Positions 1 to 9,397 of a stretch of DNA of 64,000 bases are shown here, piece after piece. Each line of letters begins with the position of its first letter. The stretch's first letter is position 1. The stretch lies in the NCBI RefSeq assembly GCF_004745945.1, contig NZ_SRLE01000012.1, positions 248,001 through 312,000 on the forward strand. The letters run 5' to 3'. A program made the position numbers and the translations under genes. Source of the stretch: Mangrovimicrobium sediminis (GTDB lineage: Bacteria > Pseudomonadota > Gammaproteobacteria > Pseudomonadales > Halieaceae). The notes under the pieces are model-generated. The model was not told the DNA's origin. It saw only the letters and a program-made list of their open reading frames with translations, and made no database searches.

Positions 1-956
1 CCTGGAGCATTGCCGATAGCTACCCGATGCGGAAGATCGCCTGGGCACTGACGATAGGCGCGAGCTACCCGATCGCCAATCAACTCTTGATGTCCGTAGT
101 CCGTGGTCCAAAATGCATCGAAGGGCAGGCGATTTGTAGCTATGTCGGGAGCTTCTACCACGAAAGTGAATTGGCGGCATGGATACTGATTTTTATCCTG
201 GGTACGATGCTGGGCTTCAGATCCAATTCGAAACCTCGGGTAAAGTACTTTTTCCTGGCGGCTATCCTGGTAGGTGTTCTGTCTCTGCTTCTAAACGGGT
301 ATCGCACGGCAATCCTCGCCTTCGTCGTGCTGCTGATCTATCTGTATGTCGTCTACTTGCGGAAGCTATCGGTTCCTGTTGCTATTTTTGTCGGGTTTGC
401 GTTTGCGTGGTTCGGAGTCGCCGGTTTTATCTATGCATATGATTCACTTGGCGCTTATATCGGCGACTTTGTCACAGTCTTCTCAAATCCAGGCCATTAC
501 CTGACGATTAGCGGAGAGCCGGACAACAAGGAAGTATTTTCCGGGCGCCTCTACCTGTTCAGTCTGACCCTGTACCAGTATGTAAACGGGGGGCCAGTGG
601 AGTATTTGCTTGGCATTGGACCGAACGGAGTGCAGGCAGAAATAGGGGTGTACGCTCACAATGAATTTGTATCCGCGTTGGTGGAGTCCGGAATATTGGG
701 CTTTCTCGTTTTTGCGTGGCTTTTGTTGGTTTGCTGGAAGGTCGTAGCAGCGTCGAATGACAGGCTTTTGCTCGGTGTATACCTTTGTGTTCTCGTAATG
801 GCAATGGCGACCATGCCCTTGCACAATATTAGGTCAATGGTTTTGCTGGCCGTCACGTTCGGGATCGCATACGGACAGTATGCAAAACAGCGAGTTTCTG
901 TTCCTGGGCGGCGTACGAAGAAAATCGTAGGGAATGTTGGCCCTATGCGGGCATGA
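1..956 (+). CDS. O-antigen polymerase/ligase-type membrane protein (Wzy_C), 5' partial
   Basis: The reading frame is open from base 3 to a stop at 956 and has no stop upstream of the first ATG at 27, so the gene very probably begins outside the window. The visible part is a polytopic membrane protein with many hydrophobic helices. A soluble loop around residues 150 to 210 of the ATG-27 frame (with FSGRLYLFSLTLY and GIGPNGVQAEIG, then AHNEFVSALVESGILG) is typical of the Wzy_C/O-antigen ligase superfamily, which joins or polymerises undecaprenyl-linked glycan units at the periplasmic face of the inner membrane. The conserved AHNE...ESGILG stretch is the strongest clue. It opens a polysaccharide locus with sulfotransferases and a flippase, which supports polymerase as the role. 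A ligase cannot be excluded from sequence alone. Confidence 0.8.
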   Translation, partial: WSIADSYPMRKIAWALTIGASYPIANQLLMSVVRGPKCIEGQAICSYVGSFYHESELAAWILIFILGTMLGFRSNSKPRVKYFFLAAILVGVLSLLLNGYRTAILAFVVLLIYLYVVYLRKLSVPVAIFVGFAFAWFGVAGFIYAYDSLGAYIGDFVTVFSNPGHYLTISGEPDNKEVFSGRLYLFSLTLYQYVNGGPVEYLLGIGPNGVQAEIGVYAHNEFVSALVESGILGFLVFAWLLLVCWKVVAASNDRLLLGVYLCVLVMAMATMPLHNIRSMVLLAVTFGIAYGQYAKQRVSVPGRRTKKIVGNVGPMRA

Positions 957-1068
957 TTACAGCAACTGCAGACGCATTTATCGGTTCCTTCCGGAGTGCT
1001 CGTTCTTGAAACTGAGTGTCGCTCGAAGTGAGAGCATTCAACTTGAATCTCGAATGCGTGGATAAGCT

Positions 1069-1875
1069 ATGAGTCTCATGAAGTACATCAGAAGGCTAGG
1101 TACGCTATTGAGGCAGCGCGTCCATGGTGTCGTGAAGGGACACAGGATCGCGTTTATTCACATTCCCAAGACGGGTGGTTCATCGATCGGGGTGGCGATA
1201 GCTGACTCTTTCGGTGTGTTAGCGAGAGTGCTACCGAACAGGATGGTCTATGTGAATGCCGGGGCTAGCATGGATGCCGCGCGGTTAGGTGGCGACGAAC
1301 TGGTAGGGTACAGAGAGGCTGTCGTTCGCTATTTTATGCAATTGAGGCAGGTGCGCTATATCGGTGGGCACATTCCGTTCAGTCCCGCTGCCAAAGCGGA
1401 ACCAGGTTGTGATTGGGATTTTGTTGCTGTATTCCGTCACCCGGTAAAGAGATGGATATCAGCGTACTACTACGACAGATTCAAAGAATCTGACCATGCA
1501 AAGATCGATCAGGATATTGCTTCATTTCTCTCTACCGACCGCGGTAGAAATTGGGGTTGCATGTACGTCTCGCTGTTGTGTGGAAAGTCCATTGAGCGCG
1601 ATGTTGTCGATCAGAGAATTCTTGATGAGGCCATCAAAAATCTTGGGCAATTTGGTGTTGTCGGTGTGCTCGAGCATATGGATAGATTTGCAGCGGACTA
1701 TCAAGAACGCTTTGGTGTGAAGCTAAATATCGGAGTGACCAATCAAAATCCGGTCAAGTCCTATGAAGAGCGCGAAGAAATCACACCAGAGCTTTTGGCG
1801 GAGATAGAAAGAGTCTGTGAACCGGACATGGCGGTATACCAGGCTGCCCTCCAGATTCGTAAGTCGTCAGCTTAG
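1069..1875 (+). CDS. Sulfotransferase family 2-like protein (carbohydrate sulfotransferase)
   Basis: The 268-residue protein has the two signatures of PAPS-dependent sulfotransferases. The 5'-phosphosulfate loop HIPKTGGSS lies at residues 31 to 39, and the 3'-phosphate-binding element FRHPVKRWISAYY at about 122 to 134. HIPKTGG is characteristic of the Sulfotransfer_2 family, whose members sulfate glycans. No signal peptide or membrane anchor is evident, so it probably acts in the cytoplasm on lipid-linked or nucleotide-linked sugars. It follows the polymerase gene by 112 bases on the same strand. The ribosome binding site is weak and ATG 1069 is the only sensible start. Function as a glycan sulfotransferase is inferred from family and context; the acceptor is unknown. 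Confidence 0.85.
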   Translation: MSLMKYIRRLGTLLRQRVHGVVKGHRIAFIHIPKTGGSSIGVAIADSFGVLARVLPNRMVYVNAGASMDAARLGGDELVGYREAVVRYFMQLRQVRYIGGHIPFSPAAKAEPGCDWDFVAVFRHPVKRWISAYYYDRFKESDHAKIDQDIASFLSTDRGRNWGCMYVSLLCGKSIERDVVDQRILDEAIKNLGQFGVVGVLEHMDRFAADYQERFGVKLNIGVTNQNPVKSYEEREEITPELLAEIERVCEPDMAVYQAALQIRKSSA

Positions 1876-2323
1876 AAATTGCAATGAAGTATCTGGATGT
1901 TCAAGAAATAGAGTCCGATGTGGCTACAACTCAAAGCTCAGGGAACCGTCCGATTCACAGTAGTTTCCATGCAATCGAAAAAAAGCGGCGCTCACCGGCG
2001 ATTTGGTCCTGAAGACAATAGAGCGAATTGACATCTTTTAGTTAATGGAAGAGCCGAAAAAATTCTCGATTTACTTTCTTTCGGTCGCTTTAGGTTCGAT
2101 GCGAGGGCGGCGTGGCGCGAATTTTGCCTCAACCAGTGGCATAGGGTTCGAGGTTTAGGAACTCCAAACATTCACGGGATTGAAGTGGGCGCCATTTATT
2201 TTCTGGCGTGGTGTTGTCTGTGTACCCGAGCGTTCTCTGAGTCATGCTAAAGATCGTGCAAAGCTTCCGAGTAGAGGTATGTCGGGGGCAAATTCAAAGT
2301 CATGTAGAGGCTGGAAATAGCTA
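1876..2323. other. 448-base intergenic region, AT-richer, no gene seen
   Basis: No reading frame of convincing length or similarity lies between the sulfotransferase and the pyruvyl transferase gene. The composition is low in GC like the flanking polysaccharide genes. I found no clear terminator hairpin with a T-tract and no tRNA. It presumably carries the promoter and leader of the downstream gene. Confidence 0.5.
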
Positions 2324-3517
2324 GTGCAGTCAGATTCCCCCAAAAGAATTCTTATCCGAACGCTGCCATTGGCGAATGCAAACTATGGTGGATTACTTCA
2401 GGCATACGCACTTCAAAGCGTATTGCATGACCTGGGATATTTGCCTTCGACTGATACCGGCGTGTTGCAGTACTCCTACTGGACTTTCGCTCGTATCAAG
2501 CAGGAAATTAAGAACACGCTTGTCAACCATACGCCGCTAGGTGTGCTGAATTACCTTCCGGTTTCAAAGTGGACGTTGAGAGAGGCAATGCGCAGAGAGT
2601 CATCCAGGAAGATGATGGAGTTTGTTGATAATCATATCTCAACTGTCATGCTGTTTCGGCAATCTGGAAAATTTGTTCCTGAAGTATTGGACGGCTTTGA
2701 TGGGTTGCTGGCAGGTAGTGACCAAGTCTGGCGACGAGCATATAGCGATATAACATCCTACTTGTTTGATTTTGCCGCTGGTTCAAAACATATAAAGGCC
2801 TCCTACGCAGCTTCATTTGGGATGGATGATATCGATGAGTACGGACCTGAGTTGAAGAATCGAAGCGCCGTTCTCGCGAAAGCTTTGGATGCGGTATCCG
2901 TCAGGGAAGCTGCAGGAGTTGAGATATGCTCACAATGTTGGGGTGTAGAGGCCTTGCAGCATGTGGACCCTACCTTGTTGCTTAGCAGGTCACACTATGA
3001 TCGTCTGGCGGGTTCCGCCAATTTTCGGAAATCTGGTCCGTACCTCCTCTCCTATATTTTGGATGATGAGAGTAAGCCCCGTGAAGTTGAGCAGCGTCTC
3101 GGCGCGGCGTTGTCATTACCTGTCGAACGACTGATGCACAATTCACCCAAGGAGTATCGGGAGTATCGAGGCAATAGGGGGCGTTATGCACGACCCACGG
3201 TTTATGAATGGCTGGCAGCCTTCAGGGATGCGGAGTTTGTAGTCACTGACTCATTTCATGGCACCGTTTTTGCTATTCTGAACAACAAGCCGTTTATTTC
3301 TTTGGGGAATCAGTTTCGGGGCATATCACGCTTCGATTCACTATTGAGCTTACTCTTGTTAAGAGACAGACTCGTCCTGGAGGACATTTCCAGAATTGAG
3401 GAGATCGCCAGCTCGCCAATCGACTGGACGCAAGTGACGTCGATACTCGAGCAGGAGAGATCCAGGAGTCGTAAGTACTTACTCAAAGTATTTGAAACTC
3501 GTGGAGAAGTGGCATAG
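2324..3517 (+). CDS. Polysaccharide pyruvyl transferase family protein
   Basis: The 397-residue protein starts at GTG 2324. The N-terminal NYGGLLQAYALQ at residues 20 to 31, the central DGLLAGSDQVWR at about 126 to 137 and the late DSFHGTVFAI at about 308 to 317 are the recurrent motifs of the polysaccharide pyruvyl transferase family (PF04230; WcaK and CsaB relatives). Known members transfer pyruvate from phosphoenolpyruvate to a sugar to form a ketal, though the wider family also contains proteins that do not. The gene sits between sulfotransferase genes in a polysaccharide locus, so modification of repeat-unit sugars is the likely job. Its 3' end lies close to the next sulfotransferase gene, which suggests co-transcription. 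Confidence 0.85.
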   Translation: MQSDSPKRILIRTLPLANANYGGLLQAYALQSVLHDLGYLPSTDTGVLQYSYWTFARIKQEIKNTLVNHTPLGVLNYLPVSKWTLREAMRRESSRKMMEFVDNHISTVMLFRQSGKFVPEVLDGFDGLLAGSDQVWRRAYSDITSYLFDFAAGSKHIKASYAASFGMDDIDEYGPELKNRSAVLAKALDAVSVREAAGVEICSQCWGVEALQHVDPTLLLSRSHYDRLAGSANFRKSGPYLLSYILDDESKPREVEQRLGAALSLPVERLMHNSPKEYREYRGNRGRYARPTVYEWLAAFRDAEFVVTDSFHGTVFAILNNKPFISLGNQFRGISRFDSLLSLLLLRDRLVLEDISRIEEIASSPIDWTQVTSILEQERSRSRKYLLKVFETRGEVA

Positions 3518-3578
3518 CGGCACGCTGTCTTTGGATCGAATCACGTCGGTCGACAACTCCAAGAACTCACTCGCGATC

Positions 3579-4244
3579 ATGGGTTCATTGTCGAAATTGT
3601 CAGGGAGTCTTGAATTGAGTATTGATGAAGTAAAGGTCGTTGGTGTCGGATGGGGAAAAACCGGTACAAGTTCGCTGGGTAAGGCACTTAAGATACTCGG
3701 TTTTGATCGTCATGTATCTTACTCCCCTGAGCTTGTCATGATGCTCAAAAAGGGGCGAGTAGATGATGTATTGGCTCGCCTTGAAAACTTCAATGCAATG
3801 GAAGACTGGCCTTTTCCCCTTATGTACCAAAGCATTGACCAGCATTTTCCCAATGCGAAATTCGTGCTTACAGAGCGGGATCCTGAGAAGCGCATGACGA
3901 GTTATCAGGGGCATGTACAACGGGAAGACAGTGCAGCTAAGCGCAATTCACTATTAGGGATTGGGCCGCGCATCAAGGAGCAGATTAAGGCGTACAGGCT
4001 TCGCAGAATCAGAAAGTATATCTACGGATTCAAGGAGCCAGACCTGCATCCTGAAGAAATGATAGCGCTCTACAAAAAGCACAATATGGAAGTCAGGAAC
4101 TACTTTAAAGATCGGCCTCAAAAACTCCTGATCGTGAATTGGGAGAACGGTGATGGATGGAACGAGCTTTGTGGTTTCCTGGAACTGAGTGAGCCAGCGG
4201 AAGAGTTTCCCCATTTGAAAGACCGTCGGAAATTTTCCTCCTAA
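3579..4244 (+). CDS. Sulfotransferase family protein (Sulfotransfer_4-like)
   Basis: A PAPS-binding P-loop, VGWGKTGTSSLG, lies at residues 24 to 34 counted from ATG 3579. FVLTERDPEKR, in the middle of the protein, fits the 3'-phosphate binding strand. This architecture matches the small sulfotransferases of the Sulfotransfer_4 type (VGxGxTGTxSL). An in-frame TTG at 3492 would lengthen the N-terminus by 29 residues and overlap the upstream gene by 26 bases. I prefer ATG 3579 because it places the P-loop close to the N-terminus as in the family, but the start is not certain. Acceptor unknown; a role in sulfating the locus polysaccharide is inferred from the neighbours. Confidence 0.75.
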   Translation: MGSLSKLSGSLELSIDEVKVVGVGWGKTGTSSLGKALKILGFDRHVSYSPELVMMLKKGRVDDVLARLENFNAMEDWPFPLMYQSIDQHFPNAKFVLTERDPEKRMTSYQGHVQREDSAAKRNSLLGIGPRIKEQIKAYRLRRIRKYIYGFKEPDLHPEEMIALYKKHNMEVRNYFKDRPQKLLIVNWENGDGWNELCGFLELSEPAEEFPHLKDRRKFSS

Positions 4245-4274
4245 GATCGTTTGGGAAGTCTGCTCGTTTCCAGG

Positions 4275-5210
4275 TCATGGGTACCCGGCTTCCTCGAGCT
4301 TTAGTCCAGTGGATTCAGAGAGGGCCCTGTTTCCCTGACGATAGAATTTCCTCAGATACTCAGTTTGTTCTGCCGAATATGAAGCTGGGCGGCTCCCAAA
4401 TCTGCTGCCTGGATTTTCAGTCGAATTTTTCTGTGTGATAGATGAAATAAATCCAGATAAGCCGGGAAGCATTGAGCCAAGCCGCTTTTTTGCCTTGTCC
4501 AGGCTTGTCAGCCGTACATTTTCTTTTTTCAGGCTGAATTCGGTCACCGGGATATTCTTGCCCGGGCAGGCGAGTTCGCAAATATCTCGCAAAAATGTTT
4601 CAGGGTCTCTGGTCAGGTCTTCAACCATCGCAACTTTGACGTTGTTGTGTCCGAACATATCTGCGTAGACGCTGTACGTATTGAAGTAGTTCAGGCGGTG
4701 TAATAGAGACCCCCTACCCTGAATGTCTGCTCCAATCGCCGTGCTGATGTAATCATTCCAACGCACGGATACAGTGGATGGTTTGGATATCTCGGCGTAG
4801 ATAGATGGCAGGATGTCGAGTTGATTCCTGATAATTATGAGGATCTTTGCGTTGGGGAAAATTGCCTTTAGACGTTCCGCCACTGTAACTGTGTCACACC
4901 ATCCCTGCCTCTGAAACGGCGTATGGCTCCCGGAAGAGAGAACCTCGTTGGATATCACGACCGAATCTTTTCCTTCAAGGAAGTCTTGAATACTACTGCG
5001 TATCTCGTCTTTCCTTTGCTCATACTCGCAAATGCCAAGCGAAGCGATGCTGTACACCGCCCTATGAGCGTCCTCTCCGCCATCTGCAAAATCCATCTGC
5101 ACGCCGAGGTAGGACAAATCGTTACACGCCTTAAAGAAGCCGCGTTGTAAGCTTGTCGAGGCACATTTTGAGTATCCTATGTGGATAAGGGGAGAGTCGC
5201 TTACAGGCAC
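4275..5210 (-). CDS. Sulfotransferase domain protein
   Basis: The 311-residue protein starts at GTG 5210 with a P-loop-like IGYSKCASTSLQ at residues 11 to 22. It continues with IFPNAKILIIIRNQLDILPSIY, which resembles the 3'-phosphate binding strand and the RxxxDxxxS pattern of sulfotransferases. It is clearly different from the two plus-strand sulfotransferases, so the locus has three separate sulfotransferase types. It is convergent with the preceding gene, with only 30 bases between stop codons, and lies downstream of the flippase gene on the minus strand. Probably cytoplasmic. The acceptor sugar cannot be predicted. Confidence 0.75.
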   Translation of the reverse strand: MPVSDSPLIHIGYSKCASTSLQRGFFKACNDLSYLGVQMDFADGGEDAHRAVYSIASLGICEYEQRKDEIRSSIQDFLEGKDSVVISNEVLSSGSHTPFQRQGWCDTVTVAERLKAIFPNAKILIIIRNQLDILPSIYAEISKPSTVSVRWNDYISTAIGADIQGRGSLLHRLNYFNTYSVYADMFGHNNVKVAMVEDLTRDPETFLRDICELACPGKNIPVTEFSLKKENVRLTSLDKAKKRLGSMLPGLSGFISSITQKNSTENPGSRFGSRPASYSAEQTEYLRKFYRQGNRALSESTGLKLEEAGYP

Positions 5211-5315
5211 GAGCTTTGCATCCTGCTCATCTGTAGAATGCGGTGATTCTTCAAACAGTTAGATGTTTCTGACATTTTCCTTTCCTCCCGGTCGCTGGTC
5301 GCACTGGTCGAGATA

Positions 5316-6848
5316 TCAAGCCCTGAGTTTGGCTATGAGTCTTTTCAGTGATTTGGAAACAAAAACTTTCTCGTCGCTGGACAAGCCGACAACATAGATC
5401 GAAATTACCGATATTAGAACGGAAGTAAAGCAGGAGAGGAAGAAGCGCAGGACGCCATCATCAGTGTGCAGTATAAGTGCGGTTAACACGCTATAGGTGA
5501 AGAGAACGCACAAGAGCGCGCGAAGAAGGACTTGAGATAGGTACTTCCGAATGGACAGGTTCACCATAGAACGTAAAAACAGCAAACGTAGAAAAAGCGT
5601 AATCGTTGAAATGGCAATAGCGGTATAAAACACGGTTTCGGCTGGGAGTCCCCTACTCAACAGCAGGTAAGCAATAGGTAAGTTCAAAAGAACCACACTT
5701 CCAACGACGGCTTGGTACATAGCGATTCGACCAGTCGCCTGTGCTGCTGCCATCAATGGAAGTGAGAGAGAGTTAATCAGCGTTGATAGCAAGATTAGCC
5801 GAGTGAAAGTGACTGCGTGCTCCGGTAATGTGGTTAGCCAGGTGGCTAGGACAAATTGAGCTTCCGCTAAAAGGGGTGTGGAAATTATAAACAAAAGAAA
5901 AAAGCAGAATTTCGAACTCCTGAACACCAGTTCCAACATTTCGCTGTTCTGCTCGCTGGCATAGTACTTGGTGATCTGTGGGCGAGTCGCAATCATGAAG
6001 TTCTGCACGAATTGATTAATCGCCATGTTGACCTGAAAAGCGATCCCTCTGGCTGCATTGACAGTTGGGCCAAAGAACATATTCAAAATGATGTTCACGC
6101 CTTGGTCTCTTGATACTGCCGCAGCGGCTCCGAACAAATTCCAACCAGAATACCCAACTATTTCTTTAAACAGGCGTGAATCCCAGTAATAGGAGAATCG
6201 ACACTCTTCGAATCGACGATACGCGTAGGTACGCACAACCAGAGTCACAAGGGTAGTGACACCAAATACCAGGACTGCATAGAGCTTCAATGCATCAAAA
6301 CTGAGATAAATAAGTAAATACGCTACCAGTAGTTTGAGCAGGACCTCGAGGATGCTGATCCACGCAAACACATCCATTCTTTCGTGGGCGATAATCGCTG
6401 CCCGGTACGGTATGGTGATGATACTCATCATGAATGAGAAGACGGAAAACTGGTACACCCAGTGTGCTGCGCTGACCCTTTCGGTGGGAATGTTGAGTTG
6501 TGTGTCTAGTAGCCAAAGGCCCAGTGTTTCAGCGAGCAGGAGAATGAGTGCGGCTACAGCGACATAGGCCATCATTATCATGCTGAATGTCTTTTTGAGC
6601 TGCTCGTGATTCTCTTTGCCCAGTTCGAAGGCGAAAAATCGCTGAGAAGCGGTGGCCATGCTTCCGCTCAGAAAGGAAAACATTGTGACTACGCCACCGA
6701 CGACGTTGTAAAGACCATAGTCAACGGCGCCAAGTGCCTGTAAAACAATGCGAACCGTGAACAGCGAAACCGCCATGGTCAGAAGCATTCGGAAATAAAG
6801 AAATAGCGTATTCCGAACTATTCGCTTGTTGTTTTCCGACACTGACAT
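5316..6848 (-). CDS. Wzx-type polysaccharide flippase (MOP superfamily)
   Basis: The 510-residue protein has about 12 to 14 hydrophobic helices and begins with the cationic MSVSENNKRIVRNTLFLYFRM followed by a first membrane helix, the usual layout of Wzx flippases and lipopolysaccharide translocases of the MOP/MATE superfamily. GAVDYGLYNVVGGVVTMF at about residues 40 to 57 and the arginine-rich loops are typical. It would move undecaprenyl-linked repeat units across the inner membrane for the polymerase encoded at the left edge. It lies between a glycosyltransferase gene upstream (97-base gap) and a sulfotransferase gene downstream, all on the minus strand and likely one transcript. Confidence 0.88.
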   Translation of the reverse strand: MSVSENNKRIVRNTLFLYFRMLLTMAVSLFTVRIVLQALGAVDYGLYNVVGGVVTMFSFLSGSMATASQRFFAFELGKENHEQLKKTFSMIMMAYVAVAALILLLAETLGLWLLDTQLNIPTERVSAAHWVYQFSVFSFMMSIITIPYRAAIIAHERMDVFAWISILEVLLKLLVAYLLIYLSFDALKLYAVLVFGVTTLVTLVVRTYAYRRFEECRFSYYWDSRLFKEIVGYSGWNLFGAAAAVSRDQGVNIILNMFFGPTVNAARGIAFQVNMAINQFVQNFMIATRPQITKYYASEQNSEMLELVFRSSKFCFFLLFIISTPLLAEAQFVLATWLTTLPEHAVTFTRLILLSTLINSLSLPLMAAAQATGRIAMYQAVVGSVVLLNLPIAYLLLSRGLPAETVFYTAIAISTITLFLRLLFLRSMVNLSIRKYLSQVLLRALLCVLFTYSVLTALILHTDDGVLRFFLSCFTSVLISVISIYVVGLSSDEKVFVSKSLKRLIAKLRA

Positions 6849-6945
6849 TGGTCTTCGGCCCGTTGGCTCACCGGCTTTTGGGGTGAGTAAAGAATTTGGC
6901 GATGGTGCTTGTCTAAATATTTTCTATGAATTGAGTGCTAAGAGT

Positions 6946-7971
6946 TTAGGTAGACATCGAAAAAATATCCTTGTAACGAAGAGCGCACGCATCAATGCTG
7001 TATTGCTCACAGCTCTCCTGAAAAATATCTTCCCGCGAATTCTGGTTCCTGAACGCATTTACGCGCTCAATATTTTCACGAAGGTTTTCTGGAGAGTTGA
7101 ACGCGTAGACGCCCCGCGTGGTTTTAGCCATTGAATCTATAAATTCGCTGCTTTGTGCCAGGATTATGCATCCGTAGCTCTTAGCCATATAGTAGGCGCC
7201 GGAAACCACGGCAGACCCTTCCCCATGGGTGAGGACGAGAACATCAGAAGCACTCATCAGGTCAGGTATCTCCTGGTCAGAAACAAAGCGAAAATCGCAC
7301 TGCACGTCCAGATGGCGAAGATTGATGATCGAATTGATCTCTTCCTCAAGTGTTTCGTCCCGACAACGGCCCACAATCTGGAGAGGCGTCTCTTTTGGCC
7401 AGATGCTTAGCAGCTCAGGTATTCTCTTATAGCGTTTCACAGCGCCAAAACAAACGAATCGGGGGCTGCCTTCGGTCCAGCGGTCGGAAACAAGCTTGTC
7501 AGTGTAGATAGGGTGTGGCGAGTATTGGTAGTTTGGCACTAGGGACCGGGACTCAAAATGAGCAAGCTTGTAGGTGGCGATTTTTTCAAGACTGGATATC
7601 GCCCACCGGGAAATTTTCTGTCCGATCCCTGTTGCGTCATGACCAATGTAATTATGCCTCTGCCATACCAGCGGTACTCCACTGAGCCTGAACAGTAGCA
7701 ACATCACGCAGAATTTGAACAGGCCGGTTACGCTGATGCTATTCCGGCTTTTGCTGATAGGCCATTCTTCCATCCAATGCACATCTATTATGGAGCCTGG
7801 AGGGATGCTCCGTTTTAAAAAATCCTGTCCTAGTGAAGCCAGCGGCTTTATCCTGAACCCCAGGTTTTCCATGACCTTGATATGCTGGTCGATATAGCCA
7901 TTGCCAGGTTTTAAATGTGGTGACAGGTAGCAGTTACCTGGGGTGGATTGAGAAGCCTGGGATATCACCAC
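6946..7971 (-). CDS. Glycosyltransferase family 4-like protein
   Basis: The 341-residue protein has a two-lobe GT-B layout. The N-terminal lobe includes GNGYIDQHIKVMENLGF and IDVHWMEEWP. The C-terminal lobe includes RFVCFGAVKRYKRIPELL, equivalent to the start of the GT4 donor-binding domain, LQIVGRCRDETLEEEI, and SDVLVLTHGEGSAVVSGAYYMAKSYG, which covers the usual acidic donor-binding region. It probably adds one sugar of the repeat unit at the cytoplasmic face of the membrane. The GTG start at 7971 is preceded by AAGG at a reasonable distance; a start further downstream cannot be excluded. It seems to be the first gene of a minus-strand unit with the flippase and a sulfotransferase. Confidence 0.8.
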   Translation of the reverse strand: MVISQASQSTPGNCYLSPHLKPGNGYIDQHIKVMENLGFRIKPLASLGQDFLKRSIPPGSIIDVHWMEEWPISKSRNSISVTGLFKFCVMLLLFRLSGVPLVWQRHNYIGHDATGIGQKISRWAISSLEKIATYKLAHFESRSLVPNYQYSPHPIYTDKLVSDRWTEGSPRFVCFGAVKRYKRIPELLSIWPKETPLQIVGRCRDETLEEEINSIINLRHLDVQCDFRFVSDQEIPDLMSASDVLVLTHGEGSAVVSGAYYMAKSYGCIILAQSSEFIDSMAKTTRGVYAFNSPENLRENIERVNAFRNQNSREDIFQESCEQYSIDACALRYKDIFSMST

Positions 7972-9397
7972 ACCTTAGCCTTGTGTCGAGTCGGTTGGGA
8001 AATACTGCTCCGAGGAACTATCAGAACCCTGGCGAAGAGGCTAAACGCTAATGAGGGGTAGTCGGTCAATTTCGCCGCTTGGCCGAGGAACCAAAACCTC
8101 AGAGATTTGGTATCCGAGGGGTCGCCGCGGTTAGCCCCGGAAGTAACGCACTCCGGGTTCCCGGTACTCTGCAGTAGTCTGTCCACGATGTTCGATGCAG
8201 GTTCAACTGGGAAATGGTTGCTGGGGAAATCGGTCCACGGTTTCAAATAACGTAGCACACTTGTACATCCAAGTATGCAACGGCAAATCGGCAAGTAGGC
8301 AACGGCAATCCGGGCAGGAGAGGACGCGACGGTTGCTGGTCTGAATTTCGCGTCTACGACATGCATAGGGCCTACTCCCGGAACAATCTGGCTATGTTGT
8401 GCCCGGATTTTGCTTCCATATCTTGGTCGGACTGCCTACTCCCATAATTGAGTTGATCGGTTGGCGTGCGGATACAGCGTGCTCATGTGGGCTTGCCTGG
8501 CTTTTGCCGAGTTCCCGGCAGAGGGTTGTATGCTCATGCGTGCTGAAGCTGGTGGTCGCCTGCCTTTTGGTCTGGAAAATGTATGCATTTGCCGTACCAA
8601 GCTTAGGGTGGAGAGTTCGCATATGGACCGTTGTTGGGCTGGAGGGTGACGGACTTTTGTTTGGCCTGATACTTGGATAGACTTTTTTGCCTGGCACGGA
8701 CGATCGTTGGTTCCAGAATTCGACTATTCTTGGAGGTAGCTTGGCTGGACATGGGACCGGAGCCTGGTGCCAGAAGAGGGCATTTCAGGCCAGTACAATC
8801 TCCCCGGTGGCCAGGAAAAGTGCTCCCCATTGTATGTGACCTTCATTGCATCGATAGCCCATCTTTTCTATGTGGACAAATGTTTGGCGGCCTCGCTTGC
8901 CGGGACCCTCGATAGGCGAACGTACGCGACCACTCCGCCACCATCCCGGGGCCTTTTTTGCCTGTCGAAAAATTATACACACTGATGTTGTGGCGGCGTG
9001 CGGCAGGTATTCGATGCTGGCTCCCGTCCCGGAAGCCCCCAGACTAATAGGCCCCTTGGCTCCCCTTGCGAATATCGGCGCGGGTTGTGGCACTATCTCA
9101 ATATGCCGGCTGCTGGTGTTGGCACCACCTGGGGGCTCCCGAAAGCGATGTAATACAGGGCGGCTAGTTTGGGGGGCACACTGCACAGTCCGACGGAGGT
9201 CTCTGAGTATCAGGGCGAGGGTCGGGCACCGGGGTGCAACTGTGAAACAGGTGGGGGCGGTGTCTGTCACGCTTTCCTGAGAAACTCCTGGAATGCCCTT
9301 GCGTGGGGCTACATTGGGTACTCGCTTTCCCAGCCCTGACACTACAATAATGCATGCGTAACTGCTCATAGCCACGCGAAGAATGTAAGGGAGAATA
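7972..9397. other. 1.4 kb region without a convincing gene between polysaccharide and exosortase loci
   Basis: Short open frames occur on both strands, up to 227 codons on the minus strand at 8785 to 9468. Their translations are rich in R, P, S, C and W, lack recognisable motifs, and contradict one another on both strands. I therefore do not call genes here. Short duplicated words are visible (CAACGGCAA twice near 8278 to 8310, CCTACTCCC near 8372 and 8431). The region marks the change from lower-GC polysaccharide genes to high-GC backbone and must contain the promoter of the exosortase operon and probably that of the glycosyltransferase gene. A decayed gene or insertion remnant is possible. 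Confidence 0.5.

Noticed and set aside
2145..2180. GGTTCGAGG-like motif resembling a tRNA T-arm
   Set aside because: No acceptor or anticodon stem can be formed around it.
7965..8366. 133-codon minus-strand frame upstream of the glycosyltransferase
   Set aside because: No recognisable motif and no ribosome binding site; probably chance.
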